64,000 nt of DNA, from NCBI GenBank assembly GCA_902542325.1, contig CACBUE010000003.1:18103-82102 (forward strand). Direction: 5' to 3'. Source of the DNA: an uncultured SAR86 cluster bacterium. GTDB lineage: Bacteria > Pseudomonadota > Gammaproteobacteria > Magnimaribacterales > Magnimaribacteraceae. The notes beneath the pieces are model-generated. The model had not been told where the DNA came from. It did not search any database and worked only from the letters and a program-made list of their open reading frames with translations. Positions 34,611 to 44,532 of the stretch are shown here, in pieces (the first letter of the stretch is position 1; the number at the start of each line of letters is the position of its first letter). The position numbers and the translations under genes are program-made.

Positions 34611-35456
34611 ATGAGCGATTCTAAATATGTACCCCCAAAAGTATGGTCTTGGGATATCGAAAGTGGCGGTAGGTTTGCCAATATAAATAGACCGACAGCT
34701 GGAGCAACCCACGAAAAAGAATTACCTATCGGAAAACATCCTCTTCAGCTTTATTCTTTAGGTACTCCCAATGGAATTAAAGTAACTATTTTATTAGAGG
34801 AATTATTAGCTTTAGGTTATGAAGGAGCTGAGTACGATGCATTCCTAATTAATATAGGAGATGGCTCTCAATTTAGCAGTGGTTTTGTAGATATCAATCC
34901 TAATTCTAAAATACCTGCTTTACTTGATACAACAACAAATCCCTCTACTCGTGTTTTTGAGTCAGGTGCAATTCTAGTTTACCTTGCAGAAAAATTTGGG
35001 GAATTTCTGCCTACAGAACTGTCTGCTAGAGCAGAGTGTATGTCTTGGATATTCTGGCAAATGGGGAGTGCGCCTTATTTAGGAGGTGGTTTTGGTCACT
35101 TCTATGCCTACGCGCCTGAGAAATATGAATATCCTATAAATAGATATACTATGGAAGTAAAACGACAGTTAGACCTTTTAGATAAAAATTTAGAATCTCG
35201 AGAATACATTTGCGGAGGTGAATACAATATTTCTGATATAGCTATACATTCTTGGTATGGAACCCTAGTGCTAAATAATGCTTACAATGCTTCGGAGTTT
35301 TTAGAAGTAGATTCTTATAAACACCTAGGAAGATGGGCAAAGCAAATAACAGAACGCGAAGCCTTTAAGAGAGGTTCTTTGGTAAATAGAAAACCTAATG
35401 GACCTGATGATAAGTCCATTTTAGAACGTCATGACGCTAGCGATATAAAGCTATAA
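34611..35456 (+). CDS. yghU: YghU-like glutathione transferase/disulfide-bond oxidoreductase
   Basis: 281 residues. The long N-terminal extension before the thioredoxin fold (YVPPKVWSWDIESGG, RFANINRPTAGATHE) is diagnostic of the Nu-class GSTs YghU/YfcG; the TPNGIKV loop holds the Thr/Asn glutathione contacts. E. coli YghU binds two glutathiones and reduces disulfides and organic peroxides. It is probably transcribed alone after a 70-bp gap, and converges on the permease gene with 2 bp between stops. Confidence 0.92.
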   Translation: MSDSKYVPPKVWSWDIESGGRFANINRPTAGATHEKELPIGKHPLQLYSLGTPNGIKVTILLEELLALGYEGAEYDAFLINIGDGSQFSSGFVDINPNSKIPALLDTTTNPSTRVFESGAILVYLAEKFGEFLPTELSARAECMSWIFWQMGSAPYLGGGFGHFYAYAPEKYEYPINRYTMEVKRQLDLLDKNLESREYICGGEYNISDIAIHSWYGTLVLNNAYNASEFLEVDSYKHLGRWAKQITEREAFKRGSLVNRKPNGPDDKSILERHDASDIKL

Positions 35457-35458
35457 CT

Positions 35459-36757
35459 TTAAAGAAAGATAAACTTAGCAACAAAAATCAATGTCAGGAA
35501 CCAGGCTCCTGAAGAAACTTTTTTTATTTCACCAATAAAAGTTTTTATTGCTACATAAGCCAGGAATCCTAAAGCTATTCCATTGGCTATAGAGAAAGTA
35601 AGTGGAATCATAACAATCATGACTAAGGCAGGCAGTAATTCTGATTGATCATTCCAATCAAGTGTTTCCATTCCACTGAGCATTAAGATTGCAACATAAA
35701 TCAATGCACCCGCCGTGGCATATGCCGGTACAGCTGCAGCAAGGGGAGATAAGAACGTAGCTAGAAGAAAAAGTATTCCTACCACAATTGCTGTTATGCC
35801 GGTTCTTCCTCCCGCCTCTATACCGGCAGAACTTTCAACATAACTTGTCACAGGTGCACAACCGAGAAAAGATCCAAAAATACTTGAACTACTGTCTGCC
35901 TTAAGAGCTTTATCCAAATTTTTTATTTTTCCTGAATCTGATATGAGACCTGCTCTTGAAGCTACTCCGAAGAGCGTTCCTGCTGTGTCAAAAAGATTAA
36001 CAAAAAGAAAAGACATAATAATGCTCAACATTGTTATGTCTAAGGCACCAATGATATCTAACTTTAGGAAAACTGGAGAAATATCAGGAGGTAAAGCAAA
36101 CACTCCGTCAAAATTCACAAGACCCAAAAAGATACTCATTAAAGTCACAGCTAGTATTCCAATTATTATTGCCCCAGGTGTTTTTCTAATGGAAAGGATT
36201 GAGATCAATAAAAATCCAAGACCAGCTAGTAATGTAGTTGGATTTGTAAAGTCACCTAAACTTAAAAATGTGGCACCGTCAGCTTCAATGATCCCTCCAT
36301 TCTTGAGTCCTATAAAACCTATGAATAAACCTACACCTGCACCCATAGCAATTCTGAGATTCATAGGTATGCTATCTAACATCCACCTACGTAAGGGTGT
36401 AATGCTCATGATAAAAAATAGAACACCTGCAATAAAAACTGATCCTAATGCAACTTCCCACGAGTAGCCCATCTCGCCAACAACTGTATAAGTAAAAAAA
36501 GCATTAAGCCCCATCCCTGGAGCAAGTCCAACAGGCCAGTTTGCAAACAGACCCATAACAAAACATGCTATGGCAGCAGCCAGGCAAGTTCCCACGAAAA
36601 TTGCTCCATGATCCATGCCTGATTGAGCCATCATTTGTGGGTTAACAAAGATGATATAGGCCATCGTTATAAACGTGGTTATACCAGCTAATATTTCCTT
36701 TTGGATTGTTGTATTGTTCAACTCAGTAGAAAAAAATTTTTCCAACGCAATTTTCAT
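35459..36757 (-). CDS. AzgA-type purine (adenine/guanine/hypoxanthine) permease
   Basis: 432 residues, 12 or more hydrophobic segments. EILAGITTFITMAYIIFVNP near residue 20 and GMGLNAFFTY (about 80-89) are signatures of the AzgA branch of the NCS2 family, which imports purine bases with protons. It is divergent from the TonB receptor; a phosphoribosyltransferase gene lies just beyond that, which fits purine salvage. The 203-bp region upstream shows no clear purine riboswitch. Confidence 0.93.
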   Translation of the reverse strand: MKIALEKFFSTELNNTTIQKEILAGITTFITMAYIIFVNPQMMAQSGMDHGAIFVGTCLAAAIACFVMGLFANWPVGLAPGMGLNAFFTYTVVGEMGYSWEVALGSVFIAGVLFFIMSITPLRRWMLDSIPMNLRIAMGAGVGLFIGFIGLKNGGIIEADGATFLSLGDFTNPTTLLAGLGFLLISILSIRKTPGAIIIGILAVTLMSIFLGLVNFDGVFALPPDISPVFLKLDIIGALDITMLSIIMSFLFVNLFDTAGTLFGVASRAGLISDSGKIKNLDKALKADSSSSIFGSFLGCAPVTSYVESSAGIEAGGRTGITAIVVGILFLLATFLSPLAAAVPAYATAGALIYVAILMLSGMETLDWNDQSELLPALVMIVMIPLTFSIANGIALGFLAYVAIKTFIGEIKKVSSGAWFLTLIFVAKFIFL

Positions 36758-36902
36758 TTTTTATTGAAATCTCCTTTGACTCTACTTTAAAGATTTATTG
36801 ATTGGATACTATCTAATTCTTACTAAAAAAGTGCAAATAGGTTAAAAAAAGTGTTTTTTAGGGTTAATTTATAAAAATTTTTGCCTTTCTCTTAACGATC
36901 TC

Positions 36903-36930
36903 TTGCATGTCAAATATTCAACGGTAGAAT
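36903..36930 (+). promoter_or_regulatory. Candidate sigma-70 promoter of the TonB receptor gene
   Basis: TTGCAT (36903-36908) and TAGAAT (36925-36930) with a 16-bp spacer. The predicted start near 36937 gives a leader of about 24 nt before ATG 36961, with AAGGA as the ribosome-binding site. Confidence 0.5.
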
Positions 36931-36960
36931 GTCTTTTTGGTTGCAAGACAAGGATTTTTA

Positions 36961-39300
36961 ATGAAATTATCAAATTCCCTTTTCAGGTCTTTCCTCTCAA
37001 TCTCGCTTTCGCTCTCAATAATCTCCATTAGTTCAAATGCCTATTCAAATGAGTTAGTCATCGATGAGGTTATTGTTACTGCAGAGAAAAGAGTAGAAAG
37101 TTTACAAGATGTCTCTAAAGCAGTAACTGCATTAAGCAGCGATGAAATAGAGAGAAAGAACATAGTTGATTTTGTAGGTTTAAGCGCAATAGCTCCAGGA
37201 GTTACAGTCGCCAAAAACGAAGGATATAAAACTATTATTTCTATTCGTGGTGTGGGTGATGAAACTAACCAGAATGCTATAGCTGCCCCTTCTGTTGCAT
37301 TGCATATGGATGGTATCTTTATTGCGTCTAAGTTTTCTTTAAGAACAGATTTTATTGATTTAGATAGAATTGAAGTACTCAGAGGTCCTCAAGGCACACT
37401 ATTCGGTCAAAATTCAACAGGTGGAACGGTAAATGTAATTAATACAGCCCCATCGTTTGATGCCTTAACTGGTAAAGTTGATCTCACTTTGGGAGACTAT
37501 GATCTGACCAAAGCTCGCGGAGGAATAAATATACCTCTTTCAGATACTGTTGCTACACGTTTTTCATGGATTACTACAGATCATGATGGTTTCTCTGAAA
37601 ATCTTGTGAATGGTCAAGATTTGGATGATACATTTCATACTACTTTTAGATCAGATTGGCTTTTCGACTTAAGCGATACTTCTAGCTTGAGATTGTTTGC
37701 TCAATTCTTTGAAGCAGAAAATAATGGTGCAGCTATGAAAGGGTTAGATGATCCTACTCCTGATCCAAGGCAACTCAGACAAGACTCTGCTTCAGTTTAT
37801 GAGCTTACTTCAGAAATTGTTGCCGGAATCTTCAATAGCGACTTAGGTTTTGCCAATTTAAAAATACTTGCAAGCATGCAAGAAGATGACATTTATGTCA
37901 GCAGAGATAATGATCGACATAATTTTGGTGATATTCACTCAAGCGGGCCTATGGCTGGCTTCCCTTACAATAGGTCAGAATATAGACCTGAAACTTCTGT
38001 AGTCGAAACTTCAACTTTCGAAATAAATTTAATCTCAAATGAACCACTATTTGGAAATATTGATTGGATTCTTGGAGCCTTTTATTTTGATCATGAAATA
38101 GATAACAATATCTATGAAGTAAAAGATGTTAATAACAACAAACAGGCTGATCTTATGGACGGTCAGTTTACTCCCTATACTCATGCGCCAATTTGTGCAA
38201 CTAATCCTTTCGAAGGAATTTGTTTTGCCGCTTACGATGCTGAGCTAGGTTTTGTATCAGAAGCTTATCCTACAAGAGAATCACAATCTGTGTATGGTCA
38301 GGCAACTGTCAATATAAATGAAGCCAATAGAGTGGTTTTTGGCATGAGATATACTGAGGATGAATTTTCAAGTGATGTAACTAATTTCTTTGGACTTCAA
38401 ACATTTCTCATTTCTGATGATTTAGACGAAACTACAGGAAGACTTGCTTATGAATATGATGTCGATGAGAACACTATGGTTTATATCTCTTACACTAAGG
38501 GTTTTAAACCAGGAGGAAGTAACTTAACTTTCGGCTACCCTATGGACGCGGAAGGTTTTGGGGCAGCTCCAGCACCTCAGCTAATTTTTCCAATCTTTGA
38601 AAGTGAGATGATTGATGCCTATGAAGTTGGACTAAAAACTGACTTTATGGATGGACGTATGAGGGCAAATGTTTCTGCTTTTTCTTATGATTATGAAAAC
38701 TTACAATTTCAGTCAACTGATCCGGACATATACAGAGGTGGTGTAGCTAATATACCTGAATCAGAAATGAAGGGGTTAGAGCTTGAACTTATAGGTCTAG
38801 TCTCTGAGTCTTTGTCCTTTGATTTAAGGGTTGCATATCTTGACACAGAAATCACTTCCTCTTACGAGGCTCTTGATAACTTACAAGCTGAACTCTATTT
38901 CTTTGGAGAAGAGCCAATACGCTATTCTTTAAGAGAAAACCTACAAGGTAACGAGCTAGCAAAAAGCCCTGAATTAACTGCAAATGTAGGCATTGAATAT
39001 ACTACTGATACTGCTTATGGATTGTTAACAACTACTGCTGAACTTATCTATCGTGGTGATTTTCAGCAAAGAGTTTTTAACAATCCAATAGTTGATCAAG
39101 TAGATTCCTACTCAATAACAAATTTTACGGCTAGCTTAGATCTTCCAGGAGATCAGTGGGGTATCGATTTGATGTTGTTAAATGCTGGTGATAAAGATGG
39201 CATGAACTCTAGTATGACTGATGTTTTTGGAGTTGCCGGTACAGGTATAGAGTATATTCCTCCGAGACAAATCATGGGCAGAGTTAGTTACGAATTCTAA
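36961..39300 (+). CDS. TonB-dependent outer-membrane receptor
   Basis: 779 residues from ATG 36961 (AAGGA upstream; a TTG at 36937 is rejected). A signal peptide ends near SSNAYS. The TonB box region EVIVTAEKR follows, then the plug domain (VESLQDVSKAV, RGPQGTLFGQNSTGGTVN), then a 22-strand-type barrel ending in aromatic Phe (VSYEF). The NSTGGTVNV plug resembles the large group of receptors in marine bacteria and sphingomonads annotated as siderophore- or xenobiotic-type. No transport partners or glycan enzymes flank it, so the ligand is open. Confidence 0.95.
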   Translation: MKLSNSLFRSFLSISLSLSIISISSNAYSNELVIDEVIVTAEKRVESLQDVSKAVTALSSDEIERKNIVDFVGLSAIAPGVTVAKNEGYKTIISIRGVGDETNQNAIAAPSVALHMDGIFIASKFSLRTDFIDLDRIEVLRGPQGTLFGQNSTGGTVNVINTAPSFDALTGKVDLTLGDYDLTKARGGINIPLSDTVATRFSWITTDHDGFSENLVNGQDLDDTFHTTFRSDWLFDLSDTSSLRLFAQFFEAENNGAAMKGLDDPTPDPRQLRQDSASVYELTSEIVAGIFNSDLGFANLKILASMQEDDIYVSRDNDRHNFGDIHSSGPMAGFPYNRSEYRPETSVVETSTFEINLISNEPLFGNIDWILGAFYFDHEIDNNIYEVKDVNNNKQADLMDGQFTPYTHAPICATNPFEGICFAAYDAELGFVSEAYPTRESQSVYGQATVNINEANRVVFGMRYTEDEFSSDVTNFFGLQTFLISDDLDETTGRLAYEYDVDENTMVYISYTKGFKPGGSNLTFGYPMDAEGFGAAPAPQLIFPIFESEMIDAYEVGLKTDFMDGRMRANVSAFSYDYENLQFQSTDPDIYRGGVANIPESEMKGLELELIGLVSESLSFDLRVAYLDTEITSSYEALDNLQAELYFFGEEPIRYSLRENLQGNELAKSPELTANVGIEYTTDTAYGLLTTTAELIYRGDFQQRVFNNPIVDQVDSYSITNFTASLDLPGDQWGIDLMLLNAGDKDGMNSSMTDVFGVAGTGIEYIPPRQIMGRVSYEF

Positions 39301-39310
39301 ATATCTATAA

Positions 39311-39339
39311 GCCTTCCTTGTTTTGTAAATAGGGAAGGC
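39311..39339. other. Hairpin after the TonB receptor gene
   Basis: GCCTTCC (39311-39317) pairs with GGAAGGC (39333-39339), 15-nt loop. There is no T-run after the stem, so it is only a weak terminator candidate or an mRNA-end stabiliser. Confidence 0.35.
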
Positions 39340-39401
39340 AGCTGATCTCAATACCAATTAGAACCTTTTGATGTATTATCCATTTCTATCAATAATCAAT
39401 T

Positions 39402-39965
39402 ATGGATAAACATTACATAGGCGCAACGGAACTATTGGAGGATTCTTTTAAGTTGGCATGGGAAGTCTACGAAAGTGGATATCGACCAAACTATATAGTC
39501 GGTGTATGGAGAGGTGGAGCTCCCATTGGTATAGCCGTGCAAGAGCTGTTTGATGTTTTGGGAGTTGAATCAGATCATATAGCCATAAGAACTTCTTACT
39601 ATTCGAGCATCGGTCAAAGAAATGATAAGGTCCAAGTCTATGGATTGAGCTATCTTATTAAAAAGCTTGAATCAGAAGATTCCCTATTAATTGTTGATGA
39701 TGTTTTTGATACTGGCAATTCAATTAATCAAATTATTATAGACATACAAACTGCTTGTAAGAAGAACACACCTGAGATAAGAATAGCAACTCCTTATTTT
39801 AAGCCTGCTCAAAATAAAACAAACAGAAACCCGGATTATTTTCTTCATGAAACTGATAAATGGTTGGTTTTTCCGCATGAACTTGAGGGCTTATCTGGAG
39901 AAGAGATAGCAAATAATAAACCTGAATTAAAAGCTCTTTTAGATAAAATTATTCCAAAACTTTAG
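39402..39965 (+). CDS. Purine phosphoribosyltransferase (Hpt/Gpt-like)
   Basis: 187 residues, type I PRTase fold. The PRPP-binding loop is LLIVDDVFDTGNS (about 97-109), preceded by GVWRGGAPIG (34-43). The hood region KWLVFPHELEG (about 147-157) has the W-x-x-F-P-W/H pattern of hypoxanthine/xanthine-type enzymes. It would turn a purine base into its nucleotide. Close to the divergent AzgA-type permease, so import and salvage may be linked. Confidence 0.88.
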   Translation: MDKHYIGATELLEDSFKLAWEVYESGYRPNYIVGVWRGGAPIGIAVQELFDVLGVESDHIAIRTSYYSSIGQRNDKVQVYGLSYLIKKLESEDSLLIVDDVFDTGNSINQIIIDIQTACKKNTPEIRIATPYFKPAQNKTNRNPDYFLHETDKWLVFPHELEGLSGEEIANNKPELKALLDKIIPKL

Positions 39966-40057
39966 TTACTCTTTTTTCTAGTTCAATCGTTATTTATAGC
40001 TAGATAATCTTCATGCTAGAATTGACGTAAAATATTACTTATTAACTAATTTTACAT

Positions 40058-40852
40058 ATGAATATTGAAGCAAATTTTAATTACAGAAAACCCTTAAAAG
40101 AAAATGAAGCTAAGCCTGCATTCGGACTAAGTGAGCCTGATGAGAATATGCCAGATCATAAATCTTACAAAAAAGTTGTCCATAATGCTCGTGAGTCAGA
40201 TTTTGATATTTCAATGGGAGGATTTGAACTGATTAATCATTCATCACTAGTTGATGATTTTTATAATGATGACCAAGTAGTGAGCACTTATTATGAGGAA
40301 ATGGCAAGTCTCGTAAAAGAAAAGGTTGGTGCTAGTACGGTTCAGATTTTTTCTCACATCACGCGAAATGAAGCTCAAGCTGAAACAGGTGAGAGAAAGG
40401 GAGGACACAGGTTAGTCCATAATGATTTCACAACTAGTTTTGGAGCAACGCTTGATCCTTTTTTAAAAGAGACAGGAATCAATCCTAAAAGGATTGTTGT
40501 TTTTAATCTCTGGAGGAGATTTGATAAAGATGGCGTAGACACACCCTTTGCTGTTTGCGATAAAAGATCAGTTTCTGACAAAGAATTGATACCCACTGAT
40601 TTATTTAATTATCTTCCAGATCAACCAAATGCCTTGACGGTTGAAATTTGCCAGTCTTCTCACAGTGATTCACATAAATGGTATTTCTATCCAGAAATGA
40701 ATAGAGATGAGGTTCTTATGTTCAAGACTTATGACTCCGAAGAAAAGCCTTTTATACCAACTTTACATAGTGCGTTTGATTATCCAGATACTCCAGAGGG
40801 AGTTTCACCAAGAGAAAGCATAGAAGTTAGAGCAGTTTGTTTCTTCGACTAG
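40058..40852 (+). CDS. CmcJ/NvfI-family putative non-heme iron oxygenase
   Basis: 264 residues. The family pattern includes RKGGHRLVHNDFT (about 111-123), with the H-x-D iron ligands, and IVVFNLWRRF; the C-terminal RESIEVRAVCFFD supplies the Arg that holds 2-oxoglutarate in relatives. Fungal NvfI and AsqJ-like neighbours perform oxidative rearrangements; bacterial CmcJ works with CmcI in cephamycin 7-methoxylation. Substrate here unknown. First gene of a five-gene operon with gaps of 7, 5, -4 and 0 nt. Confidence 0.82.
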   Translation: MNIEANFNYRKPLKENEAKPAFGLSEPDENMPDHKSYKKVVHNARESDFDISMGGFELINHSSLVDDFYNDDQVVSTYYEEMASLVKEKVGASTVQIFSHITRNEAQAETGERKGGHRLVHNDFTTSFGATLDPFLKETGINPKRIVVFNLWRRFDKDGVDTPFAVCDKRSVSDKELIPTDLFNYLPDQPNALTVEICQSSHSDSHKWYFYPEMNRDEVLMFKTYDSEEKPFIPTLHSAFDYPDTPEGVSPRESIEVRAVCFFD

Positions 40853-40859
40853 CTTTCAG

Positions 40860-42080
40860 ATGAAAAATACTACTTACGAAGTAACCAAATCTAATGAATA
40901 TTTCAAGAAGGCCAAGGAAGTAATTCCTGGGGGTATTTTTGGGCATTATAAATATGCCGTAAGAGATACTGGACCTAAATTTTTTTCTAGATCCGAAGGG
41001 GCATATTTTTGGGATCTTGATGATAACCGATACGTAGATTTAATGTGTGGGTATGGTCCATCAATTTTAGGCTATAACCATCCCGAAGTAGAAGAAGCAT
41101 TCAAGACCTCTTCTGAAAAAGGAAATACTGTCAGCTTAGCCTCACCAATCATGGTCGACCTTGCAACTAAGTTAGTTGAAATGGTTGATATTGCAGATTG
41201 GGCCTTGTTTGGAAAGAATGGAGGAGATGCAACAAGCTTAGCTGTAATGATAGCTCGCGAGTACACGTCAAAGAAGAAGATAGTAAAAATTGATGACGGT
41301 TATCATGGCGTTGCTCCATGGATGCAAGATAAAAGTAGGCCTGGCATAATTGACTCTGATAATGAACATGTGTTGAAAATTAAATGGAATGACATTGGAG
41401 GTTTAGAAGAATTGCTGAACATGCACGGAAATGATATTGCATGTTTCATTTCTTCACCGTACGACCATCCCGTCTCTCGAGATAACTCTCTGCCTGAAGA
41501 GGGTTACTGGAAGAAAATCACATCTTTATGCAAACAATATGAAGTTTTGACTATTGTTGATGATGTGAGGGCTGGATTTAGAATAAACCTAGGCGGCTCT
41601 AATGTAGCTTTTGATTTTGCACCGGATATGATTTGTTTTGGAAAGGCTATTGCTAATGGCCACCCCTTAGCATCATTGGTCGGTGCAGAAAAGTTGAAGC
41701 ATTCTGCTGAAAAAGTTTACTTTACTGGTACTCAGTTTTTTAGTGCACCTCCCATGGCTGCGGCACTTGCTACTCTCGATCAATTACAAAAGCTAAATGC
41801 TCCAAATAAACTGATTGAGTATGGTGAAAATCTTAACAAAAGACTCGTTAAAGTTGCTGAGAAAGAAGGTTTTAACTTAATTGCTTCAGGAATACCTTCA
41901 ATGCCTTATTATCGATTGGAGGGTGTAGACTTTGAAACCCATTTTAGATGGATTGATGAATGTGTGAGGAGAGGTGTCTATATGCTTGGATACCATAATC
42001 ATTTTATTTCTCTAGCTCATCGCAAGGAAGACATAGATTTCATAGAGAATACAGCAAAACAGGCCTTTCAAAGCTTATAA
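40860..42080 (+). CDS. Class III aminotransferase (glutamate-1-semialdehyde aminotransferase-like)
   Basis: 406 residues. PLP features: FGKNGGDATSLAV (about 120-132) for the phosphate site, IVDDVRAGFR (about 228-237) with the cofactor Asp, and CFGKAIANGHPLA with the Schiff-base lysine. It resembles HemL, but MCGYGPSILGY and a shorter length set it apart, and its operon is not porphyrin-related. It probably moves an amino group to or from a small aldehyde or keto compound. Middle of the CmcJ operon. Confidence 0.9.
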   Translation: MKNTTYEVTKSNEYFKKAKEVIPGGIFGHYKYAVRDTGPKFFSRSEGAYFWDLDDNRYVDLMCGYGPSILGYNHPEVEEAFKTSSEKGNTVSLASPIMVDLATKLVEMVDIADWALFGKNGGDATSLAVMIAREYTSKKKIVKIDDGYHGVAPWMQDKSRPGIIDSDNEHVLKIKWNDIGGLEELLNMHGNDIACFISSPYDHPVSRDNSLPEEGYWKKITSLCKQYEVLTIVDDVRAGFRINLGGSNVAFDFAPDMICFGKAIANGHPLASLVGAEKLKHSAEKVYFTGTQFFSAPPMAAALATLDQLQKLNAPNKLIEYGENLNKRLVKVAEKEGFNLIASGIPSMPYYRLEGVDFETHFRWIDECVRRGVYMLGYHNHFISLAHRKEDIDFIENTAKQAFQSL

Positions 42081-42085
42081 AGAGA

Positions 42086-43681
42086 GTGTACTCAAGAAGA
42101 ACTTTTCTGAAGATTTCGGGAGTACTTGCCACGCTTTTGGCAGGTGGTTATATTTTTCGCAATTCAAGTCTCGCTGAAGTAAAGCATATTTTATCTTCAG
42201 CAAGTCATGAAAAACTTGCTGTTTCATTATCATTATCAAAAGGTGTCGAAAATCTTGATCTTATCCTCAATAATCAAATTCTTATTGCTGGAAGACGTAT
42301 TGATCGCGAAGGCAAACATTGGCAATTTATTTCAGACAAATTACTCTCAGATACATCTTATGAACTTGAGTTATTTTCTGAGAGAGAATCTATTTTTAAA
42401 CCTTGGCAGTTGAAGACTTTTCCTGATCCTGAATCAGAAGTCAAAAACATCTCTATGATGGCCTTTACATGTGCTGGTGGTGGAGATGGTTTCAAAGCTT
42501 CTGGTAAAGAGTTTTTTAAGTCTTTTAAGTTTAGACAAAAGATTTTTGATGAAGGCCTTTCCAAAAATCCTGATTTCGCCATCTCCATAGGAGATCATAT
42601 CTATTTCGATCTTAGAGGGGAAAATTCTCCTCCTGTTGGACGTAATAGTAAGTTGATAAAGTTTTTTGTGGGAGGGTATTTAAAATTTAGATACGGTGTT
42701 TTCAATAGATTAGAAAGGGCAGATAGCAAAACTAATGAAAAAGTCTTGAAAAAAATTGGTAATGAACAAATAGCAGCGCTTTATGGTACAAAATTTAAAA
42801 GTACGCCAATTTTCTTTATTCCTGATGATCATGACTATTTTGAAAATGATGATGCAGAAGAAGATTTGGTAACCTTTCCGGCTGATGCATTCAGTAAAGA
42901 TGCTTTTCAAAAAATGGCTGATCTTTTTTATCCTCCTTTTATTGATACTCCGGATAACAAGCCCGGAAGAAGGACAGGCAGAATAAGGTATGGAAATGCT
43001 TTTGAGGGTCTCATAGCAGATTGCGCAGGCAATATGACTCTTGGCGAAGAAAAAGCAGTTTTAATTTCTAATGAAGATGAAAAATGGCTTATATCAAGAA
43101 TAAATAACTCAAAAGCAAAGCATCTTGCCTTCATCCCGTCACATCCTTTAGGTTATACTGCTGGAAAATGGAGGGAGTGGTATCCCGATGTTGTCGCTGA
43201 AGAAGGGACATCTGGCATAGTAATAAATGAAATACTATCAGGCAGAAAAGGATCTTTGACAATCGATGCAAATAAATACCTTTGGCAAAAGGGATGGTTT
43301 TTGCAACATCAACGTTTACTTCAAAGTATCTCAGAAAGAGCTGGTTCAAGATTTATCTTTTCAGGCGATATACATGCAATGGGTGCAACCTCAATCCTTA
43401 AATCAGATAAAATAAAATTAAAAAGAGAGGTAAAAACCTTTTTGGTTGGACCTATAAGTAGCTCGACAGGTACTTGGCCTTCTTTTGCGCGCGGCATTAC
43501 AGCCGATAACCCTAATCAACTTATCTGTGAATCTTTATATAGAACTAGAGAAGAAAATGGTTTTACTTTATTTACTATAGAAAATGCTCAAGCTGTTGCT
43601 GAGATCAATTCTTGTGGTGGTCACAATCCAGATAATTTGGAAACTGGAGAGATGATTTCTAGTGAAAAGATTTACATATGA
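42086..43681 (+). CDS. PhoD-like metallophosphatase, Tat-exported
   Basis: 531 residues from GTG 42086. The N-terminus SRRTFLKISG is a twin-arginine signal, so it is exported folded to the periplasm. The metallophosphoesterase core shows SIGDHIYFDL, IPDDHDYFEND and a late FSGDIHAMGA with the histidines and aspartates for Ca/Fe. PhoD enzymes cleave phosphodiesters and monoesters. An Asn-rich late segment and length are normal. It overlaps the GST-like gene by 4 nt. Confidence 0.9.
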   Translation: MYSRRTFLKISGVLATLLAGGYIFRNSSLAEVKHILSSASHEKLAVSLSLSKGVENLDLILNNQILIAGRRIDREGKHWQFISDKLLSDTSYELELFSERESIFKPWQLKTFPDPESEVKNISMMAFTCAGGGDGFKASGKEFFKSFKFRQKIFDEGLSKNPDFAISIGDHIYFDLRGENSPPVGRNSKLIKFFVGGYLKFRYGVFNRLERADSKTNEKVLKKIGNEQIAALYGTKFKSTPIFFIPDDHDYFENDDAEEDLVTFPADAFSKDAFQKMADLFYPPFIDTPDNKPGRRTGRIRYGNAFEGLIADCAGNMTLGEEKAVLISNEDEKWLISRINNSKAKHLAFIPSHPLGYTAGKWREWYPDVVAEEGTSGIVINEILSGRKGSLTIDANKYLWQKGWFLQHQRLLQSISERAGSRFIFSGDIHAMGATSILKSDKIKLKREVKTFLVGPISSSTGTWPSFARGITADNPNQLICESLYRTREENGFTLFTIENAQAVAEINSCGGHNPDNLETGEMISSEKIYI

Positions 43682-44532
43682 AATTATTGAGTTCTGATAT
43701 CAAAACGAAGGAAATCTTGGATTGGAAGGGTACTCATCTTTTAAATTACCAGTTTTCAGCTTGTTCGATGAAAACTAGAATCTATCTAAATTTAAAAAAA
43801 ATACCATTTACATCCCATCAAATAAACCTTTCTGCAGGCGAAAATTTCTCAGAATGGTTTCAGGGTATTAACCCAAGATCTCTAGTGCCAGTTCTAATAC
43901 ATAATGGAGAGGTTCATATAGAGAGCAACGACATTCTTCAGTATCTAGAGGGGCGCTATAAAGAAGTCTCTTTAATTCCAGAGAATATGGAAGAAGAAAT
44001 TAAAGATTTATTAAAATTTGAAGATGATCTACATGTTGATATAAGAAATATTACATTTAAGTTTTTGGTTCCAAGATTTTTAAACAAAGGAAAGTCTGTT
44101 CAACCTAAAGCAAAAAATAAAGCAACTTTAAATGGAGAATTAGACTTCATGGACGATGTAAATAGAAATTTTTGGGAGCAGTACGAAAAGCATGGGATAA
44201 AAGATAAAGATGCAAGCAGGTCTTTGATTAATTTTAGAACTGCTTTGGAAGATCTCAACGATCAACTAGAACATAATCAATATATTTTAGGTTCGGAACT
44301 ATCTTTAGTTGATATTGCCTGGTTTATTTACACGACAAGAATACAACACGCAAATTATCCCCTCAAAAGATTGCACCCTAGTGTATTTGGTTGGTATGAA
44401 CGACTATATGCAAATAATCTTTTTAGAAAAGAAGTAAAAAGGCCTTTGATAATGCAGTTTGTATTGTATGTTCATTCTTTGATCTTGCGTCTTAAACGAA
44501 GATCAATTGAAGATTTTCTGTTAGATCAATAA
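43678..44532 (+). CDS. Glutathione S-transferase-like protein
   Basis: 284 residues. Thioredoxin fold around QFSACSMKTRIYL (29-41) with Ser/Cys at the active-site position, NPRSLVPVL with the cis-Pro, and IESNDILQYLE for the glutathione carboxylate. A long helical C-domain ends in a hydrophobic/basic segment (MQFVLYVHSLILRLKRR) that may touch the membrane. It is coupled to the PhoD-like gene and followed without a gap by the TSUP gene. Confidence 0.82.
   Translation: MKLLSSDIKTKEILDWKGTHLLNYQFSACSMKTRIYLNLKKIPFTSHQINLSAGENFSEWFQGINPRSLVPVLIHNGEVHIESNDILQYLEGRYKEVSLIPENMEEEIKDLLKFEDDLHVDIRNITFKFLVPRFLNKGKSVQPKAKNKATLNGELDFMDDVNRNFWEQYEKHGIKDKDASRSLINFRTALEDLNDQLEHNQYILGSELSLVDIAWFIYTTRIQHANYPLKRLHPSVFGWYERLYANNLFRKEVKRPLIMQFVLYVHSLILRLKRRSIEDFLLDQ

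Noticed and set aside
35943..36467. 174-codon open frame antisense to the permease
   Set aside because: Low-complexity Pro/Lys/Ile-rich translation complementary to membrane helices; typical shadow of a real gene. The same applies to the antisense frames at 59804-60463 and 45773-46219.
36758..36902. Purine riboswitch upstream of the AzgA-type permease
   Set aside because: No three-way junction or conserved purine-riboswitch loop sequence was found on the minus strand; the region is simple AT-rich DNA.
39311..39339. Rho-independent terminator after the TonB receptor
   Set aside because: The 7-bp stem has a 15-nt loop and no T-run; kept only as a weak hairpin.
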